From Bacteroidales bacterium (lineage in GTDB: Bacteria; Bacteroidota; Bacteroidia; Bacteroidales; UBA932): a stretch of 64,000 nt of DNA. Below, piece by piece: positions 9,196-15,511 of this stretch. The stretch lies in NCBI GenBank assembly GCA_017934185.1, contig JAGBJY010000006.1:1-64000 (forward strand), read 5' to 3'. The notes under the pieces were generated by a model. The model was given only the letters and a program-made list of their open reading frames with translations, did no database searches and was not told the DNA's origin. The position numbers and the translations under genes were made by a program. The stretch's first letter is position 1. The number at the start of each line of letters is the position of its first letter.

Positions 9196-9337
9196 GGCTG
9201 TCCTCCTTTTTGGGTTCTTCGTCCAGGAAGTTGGAGCCGTGTTCTTTGTAGAGGCGGCGGAAGGCAACGGCGAAGTCGTCGTCGGATTCGAGGAGGTATT
9301 CTTTCATGATATCTCCGAGGAGGCGGGGCTCTTTCAT
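9185..9337 (-). CDS. Small 50-residue hypothetical protein of the element
   Basis: The frame begins MKEPRLLGDIMKEYLLESDD and ends EEPKKEDSHDQ. It is preceded by AAGGAGGTGC, overlaps the HTH gene by ATGA and the BT4734-type gene by 11 bases, so it sits squarely in a translationally coupled operon. It is acidic, with no recognisable domain. Position and coupling make it a real gene; the function is unknown. Confidence 0.7.
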   Translation of the reverse strand: MKEPRLLGDIMKEYLLESDDDFAVAFRRLYKEHGSNFLDEEPKKEDSHDQ

Positions 9338-9690
9338 AATGCACCTCCTTTGTTTCCGTAGAGGTGTTTCATGGCCTCCATCTGGATCTCGGTGTTGGTG
9401 CGGTGGGCGTTCTCCTGCAGCCAGGCGTCAATCTTGGATTTGAGGAAGCGGAGTTTCTTGCCGGTCTTGTTGTAAGGGATAAGGTTATCGCTTACCCAGC
9501 CGTACACGGTGGATTTGGCCGGTTTGTCCGGCAGGTAGGCACACAGCTGCTCAAGGTTGAACCACTGGTCCTCTTCTTTGGCGTTTTCTTCGTCGTTTCG
9601 GTTGACGATGAGGGTCTTGAGTTCATCGACTTTCTCGATGAGGGCGGCTACCGCTCCGGGCAGCTCGTTGAAGGATAGTTCTTGCGACAT
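9334..9690 (-). CDS. Helix-turn-helix protein, excisionase family
   Basis: The 118-residue protein has a short N-terminal coiled-coil-like segment (about residues 8-40) followed by a MerR-like winged HTH: WFNLEQLCAYLPDKPAKSTV, YGWVSDNLIPYNKTGKKL, RFLKSKIDAWL. This is the pattern of HTH_17/excisionase proteins. It heads the operon leading to the primase-like genes and lies a short distance from the integrase, so control of excision and of the replication genes is likely. A palindrome just after its promoter -7 box could be an operator. Confidence 0.85.
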   Translation of the reverse strand: MSQELSFNELPGAVAALIEKVDELKTLIVNRNDEENAKEEDQWFNLEQLCAYLPDKPAKSTVYGWVSDNLIPYNKTGKKLRFLKSKIDAWLQENAHRTNTEIQMEAMKHLYGNKGGAL

Positions 9691-9749
9691 AAATTCTTGG
9701 TTTTATGTCGTGTCGCTTCTTTCTTTTGGCGCCTTATATTACAAAGAAA

Positions 9750-9771
9750 GCTCACGACTGATTTCGTGAGC
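9750..9771. promoter_or_regulatory. Palindrome at the excisionase-operon promoter
   Basis: GCTCACGA-CTGATT-TCGTGAGC: two perfect 8-base arms around a 6-base spacer. On the minus strand it follows directly after the -7 box TACCTTTG (9778-9771), so the transcription start lies inside it. It could be a repressor operator or a 5' hairpin in the transcript. Confidence 0.6.
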
Positions 9772-9778
9772 AAAGGTA
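9771..9778 (-). promoter_or_regulatory. -7 box for the excisionase operon
   Basis: TACCTTTG on the minus strand matches TAnnTTTG. The nearest upstream TTG is 17 bases away, slightly short of the usual 19-21. The leader to the ATG at 9690 is about 75 nt. Confidence 0.5.
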
Positions 9779-9797
9779 AGGGGGAAAAGGAGTGCCA

Positions 9798-9815
9798 ACC
9801 GGTTGTACAACCGGT
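9798..9815. terminator. Perfect 18-bp palindrome after the 350-residue gene
   Basis: ACCGGTTGTACAACCGGT is its own reverse complement, and its left half sits in a second palindrome CAACCGGTTG. It begins about ten bases beyond the minus-strand stop at 9825 and is followed on that strand by a pyrimidine stretch (CTCCTTTTCCCCC). It may end the integrase operon transcript, or be a dimer binding site just upstream of the excisionase promoter. Confidence 0.45.
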
Positions 9816-9824
9816 GGTAAATTA

Positions 9825-10877
9825 TTAGTATTCCTTGTCTTTCTTTAGTTCAATGCCGAGGGAAAGGTCAGAAAGAATCTTGTTGACTTCGGATAGTTCT
9901 TTTTTGTGATAGTCAGTGAATTGGATTCCTTTCTGGGCTTCGTTGTAAATCTTTCTGGGGCTGCCGCCGGTGAGGTAGGCCACGAGATTGCAGATCTTGG
10001 AGAGGTCGTTGAAACTTTTGCCTTTGCCAAGTTTGTTCAGGATTTCGTAGATGACGGCCGTGCGGATTTTGTTGCTGCCTTTCGCTTTGTCGGCGGCGGT
10101 TTCATCGGCTCCGTCAAGCGAAGCTTCTTCGGGAAGGTGGCGATTCAATTCTTCTTCAATGCGGGTGAGCCTTTTGTCTTCTGCGGCAGTTCTGCTGATG
10201 ATTTCGCAGATGAACCGGCCCGTCAGGTCCTTCGCCGCCTGGCTTTCGTAGCTGCTGTCGTCGAGGAATACGCGGACGGCGGCGATGGGATTGGATTTGA
10301 CCAGTCTCATTTGGTCATAAATGCGGTAGGCGTTGTTGAACCAGGAGAGCAGTTTCGCTTCATCCGCGATGCCGGCGTCAGTGAGATCCTGATACTGGGC
10401 GAAGTTGATGTCATCGTCAAGGTATGCGGCAAGGTCGGATTTCGGGTAATCGTCCCGGGAGGTTTTCAGCGCCTCGACAATTCCACGTTCGTCCGGCACA
10501 CAGTCAATCGGGTTGGTCGGCCGCTGGCTGTTGCGGAGGTTGCCCAGGAGGAAGTACAAGTAGCCGAAGGTTTTGTCATCCTTGATGACGTCGAAAAGTT
10601 CGTCACGGACGGCGGCGGCGATTTCTACCGGGATTTCTCCTTCTCTCATCTGAAATTCTTCCGGCTCGGCTGTCTGCATGGCGTTGTTTTTCTCGTAGAG
10701 CTCTTTCTGGAGCAGGCAGGCCTGGAGGCGGATGTCGGCAATGAGTTTCCGGTTGTAATAATCCACGGTCTGCTGCCTGCTGGCGCGCAGGGGCAGCATT
10801 TCGTCAACAATCTGACGAATTTGGTCCGGATGTTTAAGCGAAGCTTCGCTACAGGCAATATATTCTTTTGCTCTCAT
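9825..10877 (-). CDS. Hypothetical protein of the element (unrecognised)
   Basis: This is a 350-residue soluble protein with many charged residues and no signal peptide or membrane segment. I do not recognise a catalytic motif. The C-terminal 80 residues (TAVIYEILNKLGKGKSFNDL and the following NLVAYLTGGSPRKIYNEAQK) look like a small helical module of the kind seen in accessory regulators of Bacteroidota elements. The gene begins 11 bases after the integrase stop with no promoter between, so the two are co-transcribed. A role in controlling integration or excision is a guess from position only. Confidence 0.65.
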   Translation of the reverse strand: MRAKEYIACSEASLKHPDQIRQIVDEMLPLRASRQQTVDYYNRKLIADIRLQACLLQKELYEKNNAMQTAEPEEFQMREGEIPVEIAAAVRDELFDVIKDDKTFGYLYFLLGNLRNSQRPTNPIDCVPDERGIVEALKTSRDDYPKSDLAAYLDDDINFAQYQDLTDAGIADEAKLLSWFNNAYRIYDQMRLVKSNPIAAVRVFLDDSSYESQAAKDLTGRFICEIISRTAAEDKRLTRIEEELNRHLPEEASLDGADETAADKAKGSNKIRTAVIYEILNKLGKGKSFNDLSKICNLVAYLTGGSPRKIYNEAQKGIQFTDYHKKELSEVNKILSDLSLGIELKKDKEY

Positions 10878-10888
10878 AGTCAGGCGGT

Positions 10889-12076
10889 TTAAACTTTAGG
10901 TATCAAATTTACTGCTTTTCTCTTGTTTTCATCTACAATCTTCGCATAAACTTGCGTGACTTGTATGTTGGAGTGGCCCAGAAGCTTGGAGACAGTGTAG
11001 AGGTCGGCCCCGTAGGTGATGGCCATCGTGGCGAAGGTGTGACGGGATACGTGGAAGGTGATGTGCTTCTGGATTCCGGTAAATTCTTCGAAGCGGCGCA
11101 TATAGTGGTGGGTCATCGCCGCGGTCTGGGGAAGACGCGGGAAGACTTTGGCGTCATCCGTGGCATCGCCCTTTTTTGGAAGAAACTCCAGGGCATTCTT
11201 TGAGAGCGGGACGAACATGTCTTTGCCGGTCTTCTTCATCTTGGATTCTATCTGGAGGTCTCCATTTGAATTTGTCTTGATGTCTCCCCAGGTGAGGCGC
11301 TGGACGTCGGAGTAACGCAGGCCGGTGAAGCAGCAAAAGAGGAAAGCGCCCTTGATGCCGCATTTGGGGTCGTAATCCATCTTGATGATTTTCTTGACCT
11401 CCTGCAGGGTGAGGTAGCAGCGGGTGGATGCGGTGCGTTTGGGCTTGTACTTGTTGTCAATGGCGTTACAAGGGTTCTTGAGGATGAGGTCGTCGCGCTC
11501 CGCTTTGTTGAGGGCCACAACCAGGCGCTCGTACATGGAAAGTTTTGTGTTCTCGGTAATGGGCTTCTCGACTCGATTGTTCTTGTGATCAGTGCCGCCG
11601 GCTTCCCGGTTCTCGTTGTTCAGGAACTCAAGGAATCCGATGACGAACTCCTTGTCTATGCTGCTGAGGGGAATGACGGGGCCTTTGTAGCGAATGAGCC
11701 GGCGAACGAAGGTGCGCATCATACGGGCAGTGGAGATTTTTCCCTTGGCGATGTCTTCCTGCTCAATGGCATTGCAGTAGTCGACAAAGTTGATTTTCCT
11801 TGCCTTGGCGTAGTCCTTGAAGCCGTACTCGCCGTTCTGGATGTCGATAAGCATCTGGGCCTTGACCGCTTCGGCCACGCGCATCTGCTCTTTGTTCCAT
11901 TCCTTGTTGGCCGCTTTCTCCTTGCCTTTCTCCGGACGGAGGTAGATGTTCAGGAAACGGTACTTTCTTTCACCGTTGACATAGCAGTCCAGGTAGATGG
12001 ACTGGTTGCCGTTTGCCAGCTCTTTGGTCCGGATTCTTACCGGCTCCTTGACGAGTACTTCTTTCTTCTTAGCCAT
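10889..12076 (-). CDS. Tyrosine recombinase / site-specific integrase
   Basis: This is a 395-residue integrase. An N-terminal arm-type DNA-binding domain (residues 1-85) is followed by a SAM-like core-binding domain (about 95-205) and the catalytic domain. The catalytic set is present: R254 (FTGLRYSDV), a Lys near 282 (MKKTGKD), H342 and R345 (HVSRHTFAT), H368 (LLGHSN) and the nucleophile Y377 (TQVYAKI). The protein looks intact. It is the first gene of a two-gene transcript, driven by a TATATTTG promoter with an adjacent palindrome. It should catalyse integration and excision of the element that carries the neighbouring primase-like genes and probably the defence operon. Confidence 0.95.
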   Translation of the reverse strand: MAKKKEVLVKEPVRIRTKELANGNQSIYLDCYVNGERKYRFLNIYLRPEKGKEKAANKEWNKEQMRVAEAVKAQMLIDIQNGEYGFKDYAKARKINFVDYCNAIEQEDIAKGKISTARMMRTFVRRLIRYKGPVIPLSSIDKEFVIGFLEFLNNENREAGGTDHKNNRVEKPITENTKLSMYERLVVALNKAERDDLILKNPCNAIDNKYKPKRTASTRCYLTLQEVKKIIKMDYDPKCGIKGAFLFCCFTGLRYSDVQRLTWGDIKTNSNGDLQIESKMKKTGKDMFVPLSKNALEFLPKKGDATDDAKVFPRLPQTAAMTHHYMRRFEEFTGIQKHITFHVSRHTFATMAITYGADLYTVSKLLGHSNIQVTQVYAKIVDENKRKAVNLIPKV

Positions 12077-12080
12077 TGAC

Positions 12081-12106
12081 GTTCACGGTAATTAGATACC
12101 GTGAAC
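12081..12106. promoter_or_regulatory. Palindrome at the integrase promoter
   Basis: GTTCACGGTA-ATTAGA-TACCGTGAAC: perfect 10-base arms around a 6-base spacer. Its right end touches the -7 box (12113-12106), so it spans the predicted transcription start and ends five bases before the integrase ATG. This is the same layout as at the excisionase promoter. Confidence 0.6.
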
Positions 12107-12136
12107 AAATATAGGAAATCTTCCCGAGCTGTGCAA
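12106..12136 (-). promoter_or_regulatory. Integrase promoter
   Basis: On the minus strand TTG (12136-12134) is followed after 20 bases by TATATTTG (12113-12106), a good Bacteroidota promoter. A second TATATTTG lies upstream at 12167-12160 without a clear TTG partner. Confidence 0.6.
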
Positions 12137-12384
12137 TAGGGTAACAAAAGTGGCGAAAACAAATATAAGAATTCGTTAATAAATCGTAAGCAGAGAACGT
12201 TTGCGCGGCATTTTTCGAGCTATTTTCTCCCATTTTCCGAGTAACAAACTGGTAACAAGATTGCACATTTTTTACCCGAATAAGCAGTAAATACCCTAAA
12301 TACCAACCTTGTTAAAACGGCTTTCTACGCTATTACAAGGCCATTTTCTTATTTTTACTTACGGATGTTTGCGAAATAGAAGAC

Positions 12385-13470
12385 ATGAAGTACATTCCTT
12401 CCATCGCCTTCGAGGAGATGAGCGGCAGCGCCAAGGGCGTGACCGCTGCAAAGATGAAGAGCCGCAAGTACATCCGCAACCGCGGTTACGGTGGCTCCGT
12501 ACGTACCGCTGACCAAGCCAAGGTCAAGGGCGTTTTCAAGCGTCTCACCACTATGTGGAAGACCCTCACCAGCGCCCAGATCCTCGCCTGGAACAAGCTG
12601 GCTCTTTCTCAGGAAGGCCGCAGCGTTCTCGGCTCCAAGGCCAAGATCTCCGGCTCCAACCTGTTCACCCGTCTCAACTACTGGATTGTCGCCTGCGGCG
12701 GCCAGCCGGTAGTGAACCCGCCTGAGCTCGCGGGCATCGAGAACCCCTCCAGCGCCACCATCGTGTGCCAGGGTGACACCTTCACCTTCAAGCTGGACCA
12801 GGCTCTCGCTGACAATGGCGGCATCTTCCTCGTCATCGAGGCCACCGAAGGCCAGACCAACGGTGTGACCCGTGCCCACAGCAAGGCCGTGGCCGTCAAG
12901 CTGGTCGAAGAGCCCGATGCCACCGCCGTGGACATCCGTGCGGACTACGTGGCCAAGCACGGCGCTCCCAGCGCTGCGGCCCCGAAGATCTTCTTCCGCT
13001 ACTACTTCGTCAACTCCGGCACCGGCGAGAAGTCCGGCACCATGCTGGCGGAAGCCAAGTGGGAGGCCGCTGCAGCCGGTGAAGAGCCTGCCGGTGGCGG
13101 TGACTAAGGCGGCAACGCCGGCTACACTGACACTTCCAATGAAAACGGGCCGGACAGCGGCCAAAGTGGCAGCTCCGGCGAATCTTCCGAGCCTGAATTC
13201 GTATTGGCTCCTGCCATCAGCGGAGAGACTCCGTTCCATAGCATTGCCCAGGTGACTATCACTGGACCTGACGGAGCCCAGATCCGCTACACCGTTGACG
13301 GCAGTTCGCCTACCGAGTACGGCATTTTGTACACCGGACCTTTCTCAATCTCCAGAACCGTCACTGTACTGGCAGTTTCAATCAAAAACGGTATCTACAG
13401 TGAGGTGACCAGCAAGCTTTTCACTAGGGGAAATGGTGACAATGACGCAGAAGGGTACAACTTCGGTTAG
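12385..13470 (+). CDS. Chitobiase-C-like-domain protein split by an in-frame TAA
   Basis: From ATG at 12385 the frame reads 240 codons to a TAA at 13105-13107, then continues in the same frame to a TAG at 13468-13470. The second half has the same codon style and encodes a Gly/Ser-rich linker followed by a CHB_HEX_C-like beta-sandwich (QIRYTVDGSSPTEYGILYTG). The first half begins MKYIPSIAFEEMSGSAKG, is basic near the N-terminus and has no signal peptide; I cannot name its function. The codon bias is strong (AAG, CTC, GGC), like a highly expressed gene. The stop may be a point mutation of a 361-residue gene, a sequencing error, or may be read through. A terminator follows at 13497. Confidence 0.65.
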
Positions 13471-13496
13471 CAGTCCAACTCTTATCTAAACGCGTT

Positions 13497-13527
13497 ACCC
13501 CCATCAGAGCAATTCTGGTGGGGGTTT
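13497..13527 (+). terminator. Rho-independent terminator
   Basis: ACCCCCATCAGA pairs with TCTGGTGGGGGT (one G-T pair) across a short loop, followed by TTT. It lies 26 bases after the TAG at 13470, which supports that the distal half of the 12.4 kb gene belongs to the transcript. Confidence 0.75.
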
Positions 13528-13606
13528 CGTTATGCACGGTCGAGCCGCGAACGCGGCCGGAACGCGCCAGCGCATACCTTTCGGCCGGTGAAGATCCTGC
13601 CAGGTT

Positions 13607-14215
13607 TTAATCTTCGTCCGTGCTGCAGGAATTCACGTAAACGATGATGCCTTCAACGTGCAGCTGGACGATGGCGGCCTTTCCTTCGTCGCTGAGGAGG
13701 AACTTCAGTGATTCCCGGCAGTCCATGAATCCTGATTCCGTCAGGCAAGCGCCGCAGGCGGTGTGAGACAGAATGTAGAAATTGCTTTCTTGGTCCGGGT
13801 CTCCGTCGCTGTAGTCAAAGCGCATCTTGTGGCCATGGAGGATTCGCGCTGCAGCCTGGCAGAGACAGTCGGCCAGCTTGTCTCCCTCCGTCTGGCCTTT
13901 GCTTGTGTAGCAGCACCAGCCCGTGGCATTGTACCATTTGTCGCCCCGGCCTGCGGCATTCACGTGGATGGAAACCAGGCAGACGTTCCGGCGGCCCAGC
14001 TCGGAGCAAACGTGGCCCACTCTGCGGCAGCGCTCGGCGAGAGATACATCTGAAAGTTCAGGGACCAGCAGGGAAGATGAGTATCCCCGTCTTTGAAGTT
14101 CGTTATTGACTCGGCTTGCGATTTCTCGGTTGTAAGCGTACTCCAGTAGCCGACCATCGGGAGAACGCTTGCCAGGGGTTTCAATCCCATGGCCATTGTC
14201 CAAAAGGATTTTCAT
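13607..14215 (-). CDS. N-acetylmuramoyl-L-alanine amidase (Amidase_3)
   Basis: This is a 202-residue single-domain enzyme. Zinc ligands and catalytic residues fit Amidase_3: H9 (DNGHG), E25 (LLEYAYN), H84 (SIHVNA) and catalytic E160 (LTESGF). It lacks a signal peptide or binding domain, unlike the cellular amidase at 32.8 kb. The compact, leaderless form is typical of phage-derived or element-borne amidases, which agrees with its place between the integrase and the tRNA. It may release or remodel peptidoglycan for element transfer, or be a prophage relic. Confidence 0.9.
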   Translation of the reverse strand: MKILLDNGHGIETPGKRSPDGRLLEYAYNREIASRVNNELQRRGYSSSLLVPELSDVSLAERCRRVGHVCSELGRRNVCLVSIHVNAAGRGDKWYNATGWCCYTSKGQTEGDKLADCLCQAAARILHGHKMRFDYSDGDPDQESNFYILSHTACGACLTESGFMDCRESLKFLLSDEGKAAIVQLHVEGIIVYVNSCSTDED

Positions 14216-14297
14216 AGCGTTGAGGTTTTAGGTTGCTGGTCGGCAATGCAAGTTCGCTATAAAATGTTGAAAAGTGAATTTTTTAAGATTTTCGTTT

Positions 14298-14305
14298 TAT
14301 CTTTG
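14298..14305 (+). promoter_or_regulatory. Isolated -7 box before a short terminated segment
   Basis: TATCTTTG on the plus strand fits TAnnTTTG. No open reading frame follows. A terminator-like hairpin begins about 40 bases downstream. A TTG at the correct distance is not seen, so the promoter is tentative. Confidence 0.35.
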
Positions 14306-14343
14306 CAATCGGACGCCGTGAGGCATCCTCATAAAATTTGTTC

Positions 14344-14374
14344 TGCCCGCCGGATTCGTTCTGGTGGGCATTTT
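14344..14374 (+). terminator. Hairpin with T-run after the isolated promoter
   Basis: TGCCCGCCGGA pairs with TTCTGGTGGGCA (with G-T pairs), followed by TTTT. It resembles the terminator at 13497 in its right arm. With the -7 box at 14298 it would bound a transcript of about 65 nt. Confidence 0.5.
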
Positions 14375-14392
14375 CTATGATTCAACAAAAGT

Positions 14393-14414
14393 GGGCACTT
14401 TTTGGGCACTTTTT
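14393..14414. repeat. Tandem GGGCACTTTTT repeat beside tRNA-Phe
   Basis: Two adjacent 11-base copies of GGGCACTTTTT lie 43 bases beyond the tRNA 3' end. Such short repeats next to a tRNA can belong to an attachment site of an integrated element; no second copy of a longer att core is visible in this window. Confidence 0.45.
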
Positions 14415-14420
14415 AACATC

Positions 14421-14451
14421 AAAAATGCCCCTCACAAGCGTGAGAGGCATT
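14421..14451 (-). terminator. Terminator of tRNA-Phe
   Basis: On the minus strand AATGCCTCTCAC pairs with GTGAGGGGCATT around a short loop, followed by TTTTT-type sequence. It starts six bases beyond the tRNA 3' end. Confidence 0.75.
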
Positions 14452-14456
14452 ATCCG

Positions 14457-14529
14457 TGGTGCTGGGAAGAATCGAACTGCCGACACATGGATTTTCAGTC
14501 CATTGCTCTACCATCTGAGCTACAGCACC
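14457..14529 (-). tRNA. tRNA-Phe (GAA)
   Basis: The 73-nt minus-strand gene folds as a tRNA: acceptor GGTGCTG/CAGCACC, D-stem GCTC/GAGC, anticodon arm ATGGA-CTGAAAA-TCCAT giving anticodon GAA, variable loop GTGTC, and TTCGATT loop. The CCA end is not encoded. The T-stem GGCAG/CTTCC has one C-U mismatch, unusual for a functional tRNA. The 3' end faces the element, so the 3' half may have been contributed by an integration event. Confidence 0.93.
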
Positions 14530-14637
14530 ATCGTTTTGGGAATGCAAAGATAAGGCTTTTTTGCGACTTTGCAAACTTTTTTGGGGAAAGATGCAAAAAA
14601 GTTGAAGGAGAGGGAGGGGAGGAGGGCAGCGGGCGGG

Positions 14638-15507
14638 CTATCGGGAGCCAAGATAGAGGAAAACCATACTTAACAGAAGAAGCGCCAGGTCCCAGGCTTT
14701 GGACCTGAGGTTCTTTTCCTTCAGGATAAAAGCGCCGATGGCAAAGCTCACCAGCACGCTGCCGCGGCGAATCATGGACACAACGGCAATGAGGGCTTCC
14801 GGCTGGGCCAGGGCCTGCATGTAGGCGTAGTCGGCCCCGCAGAGGAAGAGGCTGATAAGAGGGATGCTCCAGCGCCAACGGAAAGGGGTGCTCTGCTGCC
14901 GATGGGGATACCACACCAGAAGCAGCACGAAACCCATCATTACCGCCTGGTAAAAAGAGTAGCAGCCCAGCACCCGATTACGGTCCAGGCCAAGATATTG
15001 CGGCGACATTAAATACTTGTCATAGAGGCCACTGGCAGCGCCCAATAAAACTGCAAGGATAAGTAGGAACACCCACTTGTTCCGATGAAAATCGATGCCC
15101 TCGGACTTGCCGCTGCGGCGCATGAGAAAGTAAGCCACAATGGCCAAGCCCACACCCACCGACTGCAGCAGATTCAGCTGCTCTCCAAACAGAAAGATGG
15201 CACCAACGAGCACCAGTACCGGCCGGGGAGCATTCACCGGACCCACCAGGGTGAGCGGCAAATGTTTCATGGCATAATATCCTGCTATCCAGGAAGACAG
15301 CACCAGGGCGCTCTTCCCGAGGATGAACTTCTGCACCGCCCATCCGCCAAAACCGCTGCTGAGCAGCAGGGGAAAGAAGATGGCGGCCGAGATGAGCGTA
15401 TTGAGAAACAGCACCGGAATCACGGCATTGCCGGAAAGCGACACCTTTTTGGAAGCGTCATAGCAACCCAGGAGCGCTGCCGAAACAAATGCCAGAATCC
15501 ACCACAT
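14638..15507 (-). CDS. EamA/DMT-family transporter
   Basis: This is a 289-residue hydrophobic protein with about ten predicted membrane segments arranged as two similar halves, the second starting near residue 150 (KWVFLLILAVLLGAASGLYD). This is the layout of the drug/metabolite transporter superfamily. The substrate cannot be predicted. The first Met (MWWILAF) lies four bases after the stop of the FAD/FeS dehydrogenase gene, so it is the last gene of the mntP - dehydrogenase - eamA operon. Confidence 0.85.
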   Translation of the reverse strand: MWWILAFVSAALLGCYDASKKVSLSGNAVIPVLFLNTLISAAIFFPLLLSSGFGGWAVQKFILGKSALVLSSWIAGYYAMKHLPLTLVGPVNAPRPVLVLVGAIFLFGEQLNLLQSVGVGLAIVAYFLMRRSGKSEGIDFHRNKWVFLLILAVLLGAASGLYDKYLMSPQYLGLDRNRVLGCYSFYQAVMMGFVLLLVWYPHRQQSTPFRWRWSIPLISLFLCGADYAYMQALAQPEALIAVVSMIRRGSVLVSFAIGAFILKEKNLRSKAWDLALLLLSMVFLYLGSR

Positions 15508-15511
15508 TGCG

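Larger units (their letters stand above)
12077..12384. other. Intergenic region between integrase and the 12.4 kb gene
   Basis: This 308-bp AT-rich stretch has no gene. It holds the integrase promoter and palindrome, plus three copies of GTAACAA (12141, 12241, 12252), two of them 11 bases apart. These direct repeats could be arm-type integrase sites, which is a guess from their position. No TAnnTTTG box is obvious for the plus-strand gene at 12385. Confidence 0.5.
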
